A stretch of DNA of 64,000 bases from NCBI GenBank assembly GCA_016870915.1, contig VFZY01000002.1, positions 25,214-89,213 on the forward strand, given 5' to 3'. This DNA comes from Acidobacteriota bacterium (GTDB taxonomy: Bacteria; Acidobacteriota; Terriglobia; Bryobacterales; Bryobacteraceae). The translations under genes were made by a program, and so were the position numbers. Below are positions 54,101-62,342 of the stretch, piece after piece. Numbering within the stretch: the stretch's first letter is position 1; the number at the start of each line of letters is the position of its first letter. Under the pieces are notes generated by a model, which was not told the DNA's origin, did not search any database, and saw only the letters and a list, made by a program, of their open reading frames with translations.

Positions 54101-54247
54101 AACCCGGGAGCGGGCGTCGCGCCACTCCACGGTCAGCAGTTCCCCGGATGCGCGCACGGTGACCCGGCCCGGGCGGACGCCGGTGGTGTCGGCTGGAATC
54201 ACGGCCGCCAGCAGGGGGGTGGCGATCAGCCATAAGAGGGATCTCAT
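51104..54247 (-). CDS. secreted PHP-like domain fused to an M14 carboxypeptidase
   Basis: A 1,047-aa protein with a signal peptide (RSLLWLIATPLLAAVIP). Residues ~320-560 carry a PHP-like metal set: HWH at 329-331, DFHGDGH at 365-371, EE at 404-405, H409 and H413, H468, and H542. The C-terminal part has an M14-type N-domain (about 712-800, WYYFRVDGQG, FPFWIAHVPPYTGEHL) and a metallocarboxypeptidase domain with the HGWE zinc motif (H848, E851), third ligand H939, FDLNRNWD at 898-905 and catalytic-type E1011 in PAFTMEQ. Each domain is known singly; the fusion is unusual. Its start overlaps the sulfatase stop (ATGA), so one transcript is likely. Substrate unknown. Confidence 0.8.
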   Translation of the reverse strand: MRSLLWLIATPLLAAVIPADTTGVRPGRVTVRASGELLTVEWRDARSRVRSADFNLDTAKPVIAALKLEGVALAERINPVFNIETGKRRGGWDEFFDYPPSHPEGTRRFLPQFRPTRAQATGNGARAEVCLDGLTAGPFVGRWCYTFFDGSSLIQQEAVLTTSEPDTAYFYDAGIRMAGDADRRPGNNMESRISYFDTSGSFQTIPTDGPDRRPVAARFRMISAAMGRGSVVVFPLPHQYFMPRDFTTNLAHVWHSGWRGQIGLGIRQLNDEDWRFYPWMNAPPGTEQRMSLFLIADDRPPRAAMDDALRYTHGDRYVHVPGYRTLAAHWHLAYTVQALAQKPGWVPPWKTVLKSMGVDAAMIMDFHGDGHPQDRGETRLKELEAYYRYTRALSDPEFLVIPAEEANVHLGGHWAVVFPKPVQWIMSRRPNEPFVTQDPVFGKVYRTGNPKEMLDLVRAEGGFMYQTHPRTKGSKGFPDKIMDTEPFRDPRYWGAGWKQMPADLSSPRLGDRSLKLLDDLNHRDLPKRLLAETDLFQFDATHEVYAHMNVNYVRIGEVPGFDSYGTMLDAIDRGNYFMSTGEVLLPRTVIGGDQGAITVRAVVENTFPLRMAEVVWGDGTEVRRQVFDLSDTPEFRRSNYEWTVQAPGWRWARVAVWDVAGNGAFVNPTRRAGLSARADFEGGSIGRVEAQGERGLRLALAGDKDQDGRNRQANWYYFRVDGQGAQPVTLDLVDLPGEYNYKPNRGAVTADTPPVISYDNQTWSHVETFEYDAAEPRMRLTIQPRQFPFWIAHVPPYTGEHLARLRQRAQGRRGFREEVIGKSVQGRPLYLWTIGSGAKTAWLMFRQHGWETGSSWAGEGLVRKLLEGGGGDVTWKIVPMPDPDGVARGNVRFNVHGFDLNRNWDTPDPVKMPENHAVMKAMEGWRAGGGTVDLFLTLHNTETSEYLEGPPGGAHHELAAGFFDRMEKFSTFNPSRPLFHSEVTTTPGKPGRMTVAQGLFAWWGIPAFTMEQRISMNSRLGRRPLVEDRVRFGEQLAAAIGQLLGKT

Positions 54248-55662
54248 CGAACTGTAACTCCTTGATCCTTAAGATAATCGTCCACGCTGTAGTACGTGCC
54301 GGTGCGGTACAGGCGCCCGGCGTCTTCCACCGGGTGGGTCCAGTTGATGCTCCACCGGTCGCCGGTCCGGCGCATCCACGCGGCGAGGTCGCGATCCAGC
54401 TTGCGGATGAGGGCCGCCGAATCCGGGTCATCCACCAGGTTTTTCCGCTGAAAAGGGTCCTCTTTGTTGTCGTAAAGCACCCATGGCTTGGCCTCGGTTC
54501 GCGCGTAGGTGTACCGGTTTGTCCTCAGGCCCCGCCAGGAATGGGGTGTTCCGTCACCCTGAAACGGACCAAAAATCTGCAAAAAAGCCGCTTCAGGACC
54601 CTTGGAAGCGCTCCCGGTGAGCACGTTTGTGAGGTCCGTGCCCTGCATCGCCCGGGGCCGGGGGATGCCGCACAGGCCGAGCAGGGTGGGCGCGAAGTCC
54701 ACCTGGGTGAAGATGGCATCTGTTTTGCCACCCGGTTTGATCCGGGCAGGATAGCGCACAATGCCGGGAATTCGGATCGACTCCTCCCAGGGTTTGCGCT
54801 TCAACCGGAGGCCCTGGGAGCCGAGCATGTCTCCGTGGTCGCTCGAAAACAGCACAATGGTGTCGCGGGCCAGACCCAATTCATCCAGTTTGCTTACCAC
54901 GCGGCCCACCTGATCGTCGACAGCCTCAATCATCGCGTAGTACTCCGCGAGTTGGGCAGGCGTGACGCCGTTGGCGGCCGCCTGGAAGTTGGGCCGTAAC
55001 TGGAGGCGGGCCGGGTCGTAACGCCGCGAGTACTCGGGCGGCGCCTTGTAGGGATCGTGGGGCGGGCCCATCTGAATGGTGAGGAAGAAGGGGCGTTTGT
55101 CCGTCTTCCAGGCATCGAGGAACTCAAGCCCAAGATCCGTCCAGCCCTCGGCTTCGAACTTTTTCATGGGCAAGGGTTCGGGCGAATCGCGGAAGTATTG
55201 GGTGTTGAAGTGGGCGTGGCTGCATTCGTTGGCGGCCCACCATTCGAACCCCTGGCGGCGATCGCCGGGCGGCACGAAACCGGGCATCCGGGGGCCGCCG
55301 TCGAGGTGCCATTTTCCAACAAAACCGGTGCGATAGCCGGCTGAGCGGAGGATCTCAGCCAGCGTTACTTCCGACTCCCGCAGCCGCAAGTCGTTGGCAA
55401 TCATGCCGTTACGGTGCGCGTAGGCGCCCGTGAGGATGTTCGCCCGGGCGGGGCAGCAGACGGGGGTGTTTGCGTAGGTATGTGGGAGGTAGAGGCCAGC
55501 CACGGCCAGCCGGTCAATGTTGGGGGTGCGGGCATTCGGGTCGCCCGCACAGCCCATGGCCATGCCGCGAAACTGGTCCGGCATGAGGAACACGATGTTG
55601 GGGCGCGGCTGAGTTGAGCCCAGGGCGGTGGCCGCGGCGGCGAGAAAGGTGCGTCGAGTCAA
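54244..55662 (-). CDS. Tat-exported sulfatase
   Basis: Sulfate-ester hydrolase of about 472 residues. A twin-arginine signal (TRRTFLAAAATALG) starts at the TTG at 55662. The formylglycine motif is CCPAR (Cys69, Pro71, Arg73) in VCCPARANILTGAYAHRNG, within the standard metal-binding core (NIVFLMPDQFRGM, FVGKWHLDG, FSSDHGDMLGSQG). The open frame reaches 55950 but would overlap the divergent phosphorylase gene, and no ATG is better. The CCPAR motif needs formylglycine-generating enzyme or an anaerobic maturase; neither gene is seen here. The M14 fusion follows directly. Confidence 0.9.
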   Translation of the reverse strand: MTRRTFLAAAATALGSTQPRPNIVFLMPDQFRGMAMGCAGDPNARTPNIDRLAVAGLYLPHTYANTPVCCPARANILTGAYAHRNGMIANDLRLRESEVTLAEILRSAGYRTGFVGKWHLDGGPRMPGFVPPGDRRQGFEWWAANECSHAHFNTQYFRDSPEPLPMKKFEAEGWTDLGLEFLDAWKTDKRPFFLTIQMGPPHDPYKAPPEYSRRYDPARLQLRPNFQAAANGVTPAQLAEYYAMIEAVDDQVGRVVSKLDELGLARDTIVLFSSDHGDMLGSQGLRLKRKPWEESIRIPGIVRYPARIKPGGKTDAIFTQVDFAPTLLGLCGIPRPRAMQGTDLTNVLTGSASKGPEAAFLQIFGPFQGDGTPHSWRGLRTNRYTYARTEAKPWVLYDNKEDPFQRKNLVDDPDSAALIRKLDRDLAAWMRRTGDRWSINWTHPVEDAGRLYRTGTYYSVDDYLKDQGVTVR

Positions 55663-55785
55663 GACGAACGTAGTGTACCGGAACCGGATGGCCGATGAAG
55701 AGAGTAGAGGAAGTTTCCGCGCCGGGGCAGTACTATCCGGGCCAGGAGATGTTCCTGCTATCGTGAAGGAGTACCTCGCCACTTC

Positions 55786-58332
55786 ATGGGTTTTCAAGTT
55801 CAACCAATCAGGGACTTTCTGGTCCGTCCCGCTCTGCCAGCCAGCCTTGCGCGCCTGCCCGAGATCGCCTACAACCTTCTGTGGGGGTGGGACCACCACC
55901 TGAGGAGTCTCTTCCGCCGGCTGGACCCGGTGATGTGGCGCGGCGGGCACAACCCTGTTCTGATGCTGAGCCAGCTTCCGCAGGATGTGATCGAAAAGGC
56001 CTCCAAGGACCCGCGCTATCTGGCGATTTACCGCCGCGCCTGCGAACGCCTGGACAACTACCTGGCATCGGGGAACGTGGGCCAGCCGGGGATGCTTGTG
56101 GGCTACTTTTCGATGGAATACGGCATCGTAGACTGCCTGCAGATCTATTCAGGCGGTCTGGGCGTGCTGAGCGGGGACCATCTGAAGGCCTCAAGCGACG
56201 CCGGTGTTCCGCTGGTGGGCGTGGGCCTGCTCTACCAGAAGGGTTATCTGCGCCAGGTGCTCAATCCGGATGGGTGGCAGCAGGAACGCTACCCGGTCAA
56301 TGAGTTCCCGAACATGCCGGTGACGCCGTGGCTGGACACGGAGGGCGGCGAGATCACGGTGAGCGTCAAACTTCCGCTGGGTGTGTGCCACATCAAGGTG
56401 TGGGAGGCGCGGGTGGGCAAGACGCGGCTGATGCTTCTTGACACCAACATCCCGGCGAATGAAAACCCCGAAGTGCGCGAGATCACCAACCAGCTCTATG
56501 GCGGCGATGCGCACACGCGGATCAGGCAGGAGATTGTACTGGGTGTGGGCGGCCTGCGGGCGCTTAAGGCGGCGGGATTGAAGCCCACGGTGTTCCACAT
56601 GAACGAAGGCCATTCGGCGTTTCTGGCCGTGGAACGCGTTCGTGTGCTGATGCGAGAGGAAGGCCTGACCTTCGATGAGGCTCTGGACGCCTCCCGCACG
56701 AGCAACGTATTCACCACGCACACCTCCGTGCCGGCCGGCATTGACCGGTTCGACGCCAGTCTGGTGCATGAGTACATGGCCGAGTACTGCCATGAAGCCG
56801 GGATCGGCCTGGACCAGTTCTTCGCTTTGGGCCGCAGCAATCCGGCCAATCCCGGCGAGCAGTTCACGATGGCGATCCTGGCCATGAAGACATCGTCCTA
56901 TCGCAACGCGGTGAGCGTCCTTCACCGGGACGTGTCCCAGGAGATGTGGCAGGATCTTTGGCCGCAACTGCCGGTGTGGGAGGTACCGATTACGTCGGTG
57001 ACCAACGGCGTCCATCTGCCCACGTGGCTCAACAGCGACCTGGCGGCCATCTACGACAATTACCTGCAGCCGGACTGGCGTGAAGGCTATCAGGATGGGC
57101 GCACATGGCACCAGATTGAGGAGATTCCGGAGCAGGAGTTGTGGGAATCCCACAAGCGGCGGAAGCGGCAACTGGTGAACTACATCCGGGAGAAGCTGGT
57201 CTCGGCGGCCGTGGCCGGCCGCGCCCCGGCGGCGGAAGTGAAGCGGTTGGGCGAGATCTTCGATCCCGACGTCTTCACGATCGGCTTCGCACGGCGGTTT
57301 GCCACCTATAAGCGGGCCACGCTGATCTTCCGTGACTTCGCGCGGCTGAAGAAGATTCTGAACCGCGCGGGCCAGCCGGTGCAGCTTGTGATTGCCGGCA
57401 AGGCCCATCCCAAGGATCACCCGGGCAAGACCTACATTCGGGAGATTGTGCAACTGGCTAGGGACAACGACGTGGCGCACCGGGTGGTGTTCATTGAGAA
57501 CTACGGCCTGCAGGTGGCGCGGGAGATGGTGCAGGGCGTCGACCTGTGGCTGAACAACCCCAAGCGGGGCGAAGAGGCCTGCGGCACCAGCGGCATGAAG
57601 GCCGCCCTGAACGGCGTGCTGAATCTGAGCGTACTGGATGGCTGGTGGGACGAAGCGTTCGAGACTTCAGGCGGCTGGGCGATTGGGGACCGGGAGCCGT
57701 ACGAACCGGATCAGGACGACATCCACGCCAGCGCCGTCTATTCGATGCTGGAAAACGAGATTGTGCCGATGTACTACGCCAATCGCGTGGAAGGCGTGCC
57801 GCACGACTGGATGATGCGGGTGAAGACCTGCCTCAAGAACATGAGCCCGATGTTCAATTCGCAGCGCATGATCCACAACTACATGACGCAGTTGTACGAA
57901 CCGGCGCACCAGGGGTTCACCGAAATGTCGCGCCATGGTTTCCAGGCGGCGCGCGAGCATACATCGTGGTCGCGTGACGTGGCCCGTGCGTGGGAGCGGA
58001 TCCGTTTCGTGGACCTGGGTTCCGGCCCCGGCGATTCCGTGGTGAGCGGCCACCCGATTCCGCTTCGAGCGGGAATCCACCTGGCCGGGCTTTCGCCCGC
58101 CGATGTCCGGGTGGAGGCCGTGGTGGGCCGACTGGGCGCCAACGGCCAGCTTCAGGATACGGAGGTGGTGGTACTGCCGCCGGCCGGGGAAGCAGGCGAA
58201 AGCCATGTCTTCGGGCGCGATTTCGTGCCCAGCCAAACGGGGCGGCTGGGGTATTCGCTGCGGGTGAGTCCGAACCATTCGGACGATCCGTTGACGCGTC
58301 CGTGCCACAACCTGATCAAGTGGGGGGCGTGA
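55786..58332 (+). CDS. glgP: alpha-glucan (glycogen/maltodextrin) phosphorylase
   Basis: Phosphorolyses alpha-1,4-glucan to glucose-1-phosphate, a GT35 enzyme. At 848 residues it is of the TIGR02094 type, shorter and less similar to mammalian phosphorylase. It starts FQVQPIRDFLVRPALPASLA and has an FSMEYGIVDCLQIYSGGLGV block, VFHMNEGHSAFLAVERVRVL, and the PLP site GTSGMKAALNG with Lys605 as the expected Schiff-base lysine. The ATG at 55786 is preceded by GAAGGAG about 15 bases upstream. It is divergent from the sulfatase gene and convergent with modC, 12 bases apart. Confidence 0.94.
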   Translation: MGFQVQPIRDFLVRPALPASLARLPEIAYNLLWGWDHHLRSLFRRLDPVMWRGGHNPVLMLSQLPQDVIEKASKDPRYLAIYRRACERLDNYLASGNVGQPGMLVGYFSMEYGIVDCLQIYSGGLGVLSGDHLKASSDAGVPLVGVGLLYQKGYLRQVLNPDGWQQERYPVNEFPNMPVTPWLDTEGGEITVSVKLPLGVCHIKVWEARVGKTRLMLLDTNIPANENPEVREITNQLYGGDAHTRIRQEIVLGVGGLRALKAAGLKPTVFHMNEGHSAFLAVERVRVLMREEGLTFDEALDASRTSNVFTTHTSVPAGIDRFDASLVHEYMAEYCHEAGIGLDQFFALGRSNPANPGEQFTMAILAMKTSSYRNAVSVLHRDVSQEMWQDLWPQLPVWEVPITSVTNGVHLPTWLNSDLAAIYDNYLQPDWREGYQDGRTWHQIEEIPEQELWESHKRRKRQLVNYIREKLVSAAVAGRAPAAEVKRLGEIFDPDVFTIGFARRFATYKRATLIFRDFARLKKILNRAGQPVQLVIAGKAHPKDHPGKTYIREIVQLARDNDVAHRVVFIENYGLQVAREMVQGVDLWLNNPKRGEEACGTSGMKAALNGVLNLSVLDGWWDEAFETSGGWAIGDREPYEPDQDDIHASAVYSMLENEIVPMYYANRVEGVPHDWMMRVKTCLKNMSPMFNSQRMIHNYMTQLYEPAHQGFTEMSRHGFQAAREHTSWSRDVARAWERIRFVDLGSGPGDSVVSGHPIPLRAGIHLAGLSPADVRVEAVVGRLGANGQLQDTEVVVLPPAGEAGESHVFGRDFVPSQTGRLGYSLRVSPNHSDDPLTRPCHNLIKWGA

Positions 58333-58344
58333 CAGACGGGCGTG

Positions 58345-59430
58345 TCATAGCGCCCGGACCGCTTCGGCCGGAATCTCGATCAGCCAATCCTTGAGGTGCC
58401 GCCACGCCTCGGCGTTGGCCAAGCTGACTTCGGCGGCGAGGCCGGCGTTGAAGCGGGCCATCGATCCACGCGGCCGCTCCGACCATTCGATGAGTTGCAC
58501 GGCCACCTGATTGACGCCCAAGCCCCCTTGGCGCGGTTGCCCCCTGAGCGCGTCCTGACGAAGGCAGAGCTGCACTCGATCGCCCCGGAAGTGCCCTGGC
58601 AGGTAAGGCCCGGCGATTTCGGCTGCGCCGAGGGTGGCCTCCAGCAGACGCAGCCTGCTTGTGTTCCGGCCGGGGTCAAGCGCCAGAATCTCAGCGTCGA
58701 GCAGGGAATATCCGCCAAGCAGCTGGGCGACTTCGGCCGAGGCGGGCGCCACGGTAATCTCCCTTGGGGACCCTTGTTGTGCCAGCCTGCCCTCGCGCAG
58801 CACCAGCATCCGTCCACCCAGTTCGAAGCACTCCTCAAGGTCATGAGTGACCAGCACGATGGGGAGGGCGAACTCTTCGCGAACCTGGCGCACGGCCTGA
58901 TAGAAACCGGCACGCAGCGGGGCATCCAGCCCGCGTGAGGGTTCATCGAGCAGCAGCATGCGCGGCGCCCCGATCAACGCCCGGGCAATGGAGCAGCGCT
59001 GCTGCTGGCCGCCGGACACCTCGCCGGGACGCCGGGAGGCGACGCCGGTGAGGGCGAACTTTTCGAGCATTTCGTTGACGCGCCGGTGGCGTTCCAGCGG
59101 CGGGCGGCGTTCGGCCGCGAACTCCAGGTTCTGCCGCAGGGTCATGTGGGGGAAGAGGGCGTAGTTCTGGAAGACGTAGCCGCAGTTCCGCCGCTGGGGA
59201 GGCAGGTTGACCCGGGTGGCTCCGTCGAACAGGATCTGATCGTCGAGCAGGATGCGGCCTTCATCGGGCGCCAGAAATCCGGCGAGCGCGTCGAGGGTGA
59301 GGGTCTTGCCCGCGCCGCTGGGGCCGAACAGGACGGTGACACCGGCCTGGGCCGTGAATGCGATATCGAGCGTGAAGCCGGCCGAACCCGGCGAGGCGGC
59401 GAAGGTCTTCTTGATCCTGGCTTCAATCAT
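58345..59430 (-). CDS. modC: molybdate ABC transporter ATPase
   Basis: Cytoplasmic ATPase of a molybdate importer, 361 residues. Walker A FGPSGAGKTLTL near residue 35, the Q-loop in CGYVFQNYALFPHMT, signature VSGGQQQRCSIARAL near 139 and Walker B MLLLDEPSRGLDA are all intact. The C-terminal third carries a Mop/TOBE-like oxyanion-binding region (LLEATLGAAEIAGPYLPGHF). The start overlaps the modB stop by 4 bases. Confidence 0.92.
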   Translation of the reverse strand: MIEARIKKTFAASPGSAGFTLDIAFTAQAGVTVLFGPSGAGKTLTLDALAGFLAPDEGRILLDDQILFDGATRVNLPPQRRNCGYVFQNYALFPHMTLRQNLEFAAERRPPLERHRRVNEMLEKFALTGVASRRPGEVSGGQQQRCSIARALIGAPRMLLLDEPSRGLDAPLRAGFYQAVRQVREEFALPIVLVTHDLEECFELGGRMLVLREGRLAQQGSPREITVAPASAEVAQLLGGYSLLDAEILALDPGRNTSRLRLLEATLGAAEIAGPYLPGHFRGDRVQLCLRQDALRGQPRQGGLGVNQVAVQLIEWSERPRGSMARFNAGLAAEVSLANAEAWRHLKDWLIEIPAEAVRAL

Positions 59431-60095
59431 GACCGCGCCTGCCGCCCGGTTAGCCGGTTGGCCAACCAGAGAATCAGAATGGCCACCGCGGAGACCACCA
59501 GAACAAGCAGCCGCGCCAGGGCGCCGTTGCCGGCTTCCACGGCGTCATAGATGGCGACGGCGACGGTTTGCGTCCGCCCGGGAATGTTGCCGGCGATCAT
59601 GATGGTGACGCCGAAATCGCCCAGGGACCGCGCGAAAGCCAGCGCCACGGCGGCAAAAATGGGCCGCCTGGCAAGCGGAAAAGTCACCCGCCAGAACAGC
59701 TTCCATTCGGGGGCGCCGAGGCAGCGGGCCGCCCGTTCATAGCTGTGATCCACCGATTCGAGCGCGGCTCGCGACGACTTCACCAGCAGTGGCGCGGAGT
59801 GCAGAAACGCCGCGGCCACGGCGGCCTGCCAGGTGAACACCAGGGGCCCGCCGAAGAGCCACTCATAGACGGCGCCCAGAGGACTGGTGCGGCCCAGAAG
59901 GACCAGCAGATAGTAGCCGAGAACGGTGGGCGGCAGCACCAGCGGCAATGACACCGCGGCATCGAGCGCCTCTTTACCGGGAAAGGCGCGGTTGGCGAGC
60001 AGGTAGGCGATCCACAGACCGAGTCCGGCCGCAAGAAGAGTGGAGAGCGCGGCCACGCGCAGACTGAGCCACAGCGGGAACCAGTCTACGTCCAC
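59427..60095 (-). CDS. modB: molybdate ABC transporter permease
   Basis: Inner-membrane permease of the molybdate importer, 222 residues. The family blocks are LPLVLPPTVLGYYLLVLLGR near residue 49, the EAA-type loop AARCLGAPEWKLFWRVTFPL, and LGDFGVTIMIAGNIPGRTQT near the C-terminus. ModA, the binding protein, is not present on either side: the space upstream holds nuoI. The gene starts 6 bases after nuoI, an odd but tight arrangement. Confidence 0.92.
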   Translation of the reverse strand: MDVDWFPLWLSLRVAALSTLLAAGLGLWIAYLLANRAFPGKEALDAAVSLPLVLPPTVLGYYLLVLLGRTSPLGAVYEWLFGGPLVFTWQAAVAAAFLHSAPLLVKSSRAALESVDHSYERAARCLGAPEWKLFWRVTFPLARRPIFAAVALAFARSLGDFGVTIMIAGNIPGRTQTVAVAIYDAVEAGNGALARLLVLVVSAVAILILWLANRLTGRQARS

Positions 60096-60101
60096 CGGAG
60101 T

Positions 60102-60605
60102 CTAGTGGTGGCCGCCGGCGGGGGCCTGTTCGTGGATCCGAACCGGCTTGGCGTCCGCGGGAAGCGCCACCAACATGTTCTCCTTGCGATAGATCAGCGT
60201 GGAGGTATCGTAGCTGGCCAGTTCGAAGCCATGCCCATGCGTGATGGCGTCGGTGGGGCAGGCCTCAACGCAATAGCCGCAGAAGATGCAGCGGTTGTAG
60301 TCAATGTTATAGACCGAGGCGTAGCGCTCACCGCCCGAAATCCTTACCTGTTCAGTGTTCTCTTCGGCTTCAATGTGAATGCATTCGGAAGGGCAGGCGG
60401 CGGCGCAAAGGAAGCAGGCCACGCACTTTTCGAGGCCGAACTCGTCGCGCTGCAGGACATGCGCGCCGCGGAAACGCTCCTGGAAAACGGGGGGCTTGTC
60501 CGGATAGTCATCCGTGAGCGTAGGCTGCATCATCTCCTTGAACGTGATGCTGAGGCCTTTGACGAGCGCGGAGGCGCCCTCAAGCACGTTGGTGATCTTC
60601 GGCAT
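60102..60605 (-). CDS. nuoI: NADH-quinone oxidoreductase subunit I
   Basis: Peripheral-arm subunit of complex I that carries two [4Fe-4S] clusters (N6a and N6b). The 167 residues have both motifs: CVACFLCAAACP and CIFCGYCVEACP, the standard spacing, and the N-terminal GLSITFKEMMQPTLTDDYPD region of NuoI. The C-terminus ends in GGHH. The AAAGGA before the ATG at 60605 is a good ribosome site. No other nuo gene is in the window, and modB follows after 6 bases. Confidence 0.94.
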   Translation of the reverse strand: MPKITNVLEGASALVKGLSITFKEMMQPTLTDDYPDKPPVFQERFRGAHVLQRDEFGLEKCVACFLCAAACPSECIHIEAEENTEQVRISGGERYASVYNIDYNRCIFCGYCVEACPTDAITHGHGFELASYDTSTLIYRKENMLVALPADAKPVRIHEQAPAGGHH

Positions 60606-60657
60606 ATTCCTTTCTCCCAGTGTAGTGGAAGCGGAAGGTGGATTGAGAATGAAGGCA

Positions 60658-60672
60658 AAGCCCGCCGGGCTT
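60658..60672 (-). terminator. possible terminator after the redoxin gene
   Basis: AAGCCC / GGGCTT stem with a 3-base loop (60658-60672), 14 bases past the redoxin stop on the minus strand, followed by TTGCCTT. Short and weak, and could be attenuating rather than terminating. Confidence 0.35.
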
Positions 60673-60686
60673 CAGTTCCTGGAAGA

Positions 60687-61145
60687 TCAACCGGGGCGCA
60701 GCAGGGGCACGGCTTCGTGTGGCTGGAACAAGGCCACTCCGGCGCGCGCCGCCAACTCTTCCAGGGCCTTCTTATCAAAGCCGCTGGAGGCCCAGGAGAT
60801 GGCGGCGCCCGGCTCGACAACGAACATCGACGGCACGTGGGTGATGCCGAAGGCATTGCTGGCCGGATATCCGGCGGCGTCCAGCAGGACCGGAAAGGTC
60901 ACGCCAAAAGCACGGTTGAAACCTTCGGTGTTGCGGGCATTGTCCTGAGAGACGCCCACCACGGGAAGAGAGCCGGCGCGGGCCAGACGGTCGAGGAACG
61001 GGAACGTCAACTGGCACACCGGGCAACTCACCTTGAAGAATGCGAGGACCACCGGGCCGGATGTAGTGAGGGTTTTCAGTGTTTGCACGGCGCCGCCCAG
61101 CAGCGGCAGTTCGAACGCGGGCGCGGGGTTTCCGGCCATCAGCAT
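60687..61145 (-). CDS. thioredoxin-fold peroxiredoxin/TlpA-like protein
   Basis: A 152-aa thioredoxin-fold protein. It starts MLMAGNPAPAFELPLLGG, then FFKVSCPVCQLTFPFLDRLA with the CPVC active site, VVGVSQDN, and VPSMFVVEPGAAISWASSG with the cis-Pro. No signal peptide is visible, so the protein is probably cytoplasmic. I chose the ATG at 61145 because AGGA precedes it and the domain begins there; the longer frame to 61346 overlaps the gene upstream. It is 4 bases after that gene's stop. Confidence 0.88.
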   Translation of the reverse strand: MLMAGNPAPAFELPLLGGAVQTLKTLTTSGPVVLAFFKVSCPVCQLTFPFLDRLARAGSLPVVGVSQDNARNTEGFNRAFGVTFPVLLDAAGYPASNAFGITHVPSMFVVEPGAAISWASSGFDKKALEELAARAGVALFQPHEAVPLLRPG

Positions 61146-61149
61146 TGGT

Positions 61150-61932
61150 CTATTTTCCTTCCCCGGCAATCCGGAAATCCCAAACCTGAATATTGATCTT
61201 GCCTTCGGTGTACTCGACGACGGCGTAGTCGCCCGGGGGTAGCGGTTCGGTGGGCCAGACTTTGTAGAGTTCGCTGCCCATCTGGCGGCGGAACGTTTCG
61301 ACAAGATCCTGTTTTTCCTCGGTGACCATGTTGACCACGGGTGCAATGGTCAGTTCCTGCACGATGCGAACGCCTTTGCCCGGCTTCAGGCGCAGGATGG
61401 CGAACCGTTCGATCTCCGAGAGGCGGATGTAGAATTCGGGACGCGGCTCCGTGATGGTGAACGCCGAATGCTCGCCGTCGAGTTCGACGGTGGCTTTCCC
61501 GTTCACGACGGGGATGGGCGTCATGGCTTTGAGAATCGACCGTCTCTTGTTGTTCTGGAGCTTCGATTCAGCTTGCTTGAGCGGTTTGATGGTGGCGCCG
61601 TCCACCCAATAGGCGCCGGTTTCGGGGGGCACCGACCGGATCTCCTTGAGTTCGGCCCGTTCGGCGGCGGCTTCTTCGGCCTCTGCCTTTTCGGTGGCGC
61701 GAACGGAATCCTGGCGCGACTGGATCTCGTTTTCCGTGCGCTTCAGGTCGACGATTTCGGAGGGGATCTCTTCCCAATCGGCACGTTCGATGGAGTAGAA
61801 CCGGACACGGTCGCCTTCGACGCGGTATTCGCGGACTACGTGGTGCTCGCCGTCTTTCAGATAGAGCTTGATATTCGCCGCGGCCAGCAGGCCGGCGAAT
61901 GCGATGGCCAGACTGAGAAGGCGGAGGTGCAT
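61150..61932 (-). CDS. secreted protein of unknown function
   Basis: A 260-aa protein with a signal peptide (RLLSLAIAFAGLLAAANI). The mature region begins with a KLYLKDGEHHVVREYRVEGD segment, then a coiled-coil-like charged stretch (ENEIQSRQDSVRATEKAEAE) and a beta-rich C-terminus (AFTITEPRPEFYIRLSEIER). I recognise no family. It is co-transcribed with the redoxin gene that starts 4 bases after its stop. Confidence 0.75.
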   Translation of the reverse strand: MHLRLLSLAIAFAGLLAAANIKLYLKDGEHHVVREYRVEGDRVRFYSIERADWEEIPSEIVDLKRTENEIQSRQDSVRATEKAEAEEAAAERAELKEIRSVPPETGAYWVDGATIKPLKQAESKLQNNKRRSILKAMTPIPVVNGKATVELDGEHSAFTITEPRPEFYIRLSEIERFAILRLKPGKGVRIVQELTIAPVVNMVTEEKQDLVETFRRQMGSELYKVWPTEPLPPGDYAVVEYTEGKINIQVWDFRIAGEGK

Positions 61933-62342
61933 GGTGGAACGGGCTCCGATTCCAGTGTCGCTGTTCGCGGCGGTGTGTTCAAGTGGGCGCGGGTTTCCAA
62001 CGCAGAGTGAGCCTGAAAGTATCGCGTGTGGACGGTTCGGTTAGCCAAGGTGCCGGCGCAGGCCATTCATCCAGGCACGCGCTATGATGGCGAGCACGAA
62101 GGAGCTGGATATAGCCTTGCGCCGAGCGCTCATTTGCCTGCTCATCGTAAGCATTGGGTTGTACTCGCGACCGCCCGAGCCGAAGGGCCCACCGGTTCGA
62201 TCGATCAAGGTCAAGGCGCTTTCGGGCTCAAGACGTCAAAACCAGCACGGATTCAGGCTGCGCTGGCGGCGCTTGGAAAGCAGTTGTCTCTTGAAGTCCG
62301 CGACGCCGCCTGAGGGCAAGCCAGATCTTTACTTTCTGATTC
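61933..62342. other. 410-bp stretch without a supported gene
   Basis: Holds only two short overlapping plus-strand frames (from 62026 and 62084) with no family signature, no ribosome site and arginine/proline-rich shadow composition. Nothing else recognised. Confidence 0.6.
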
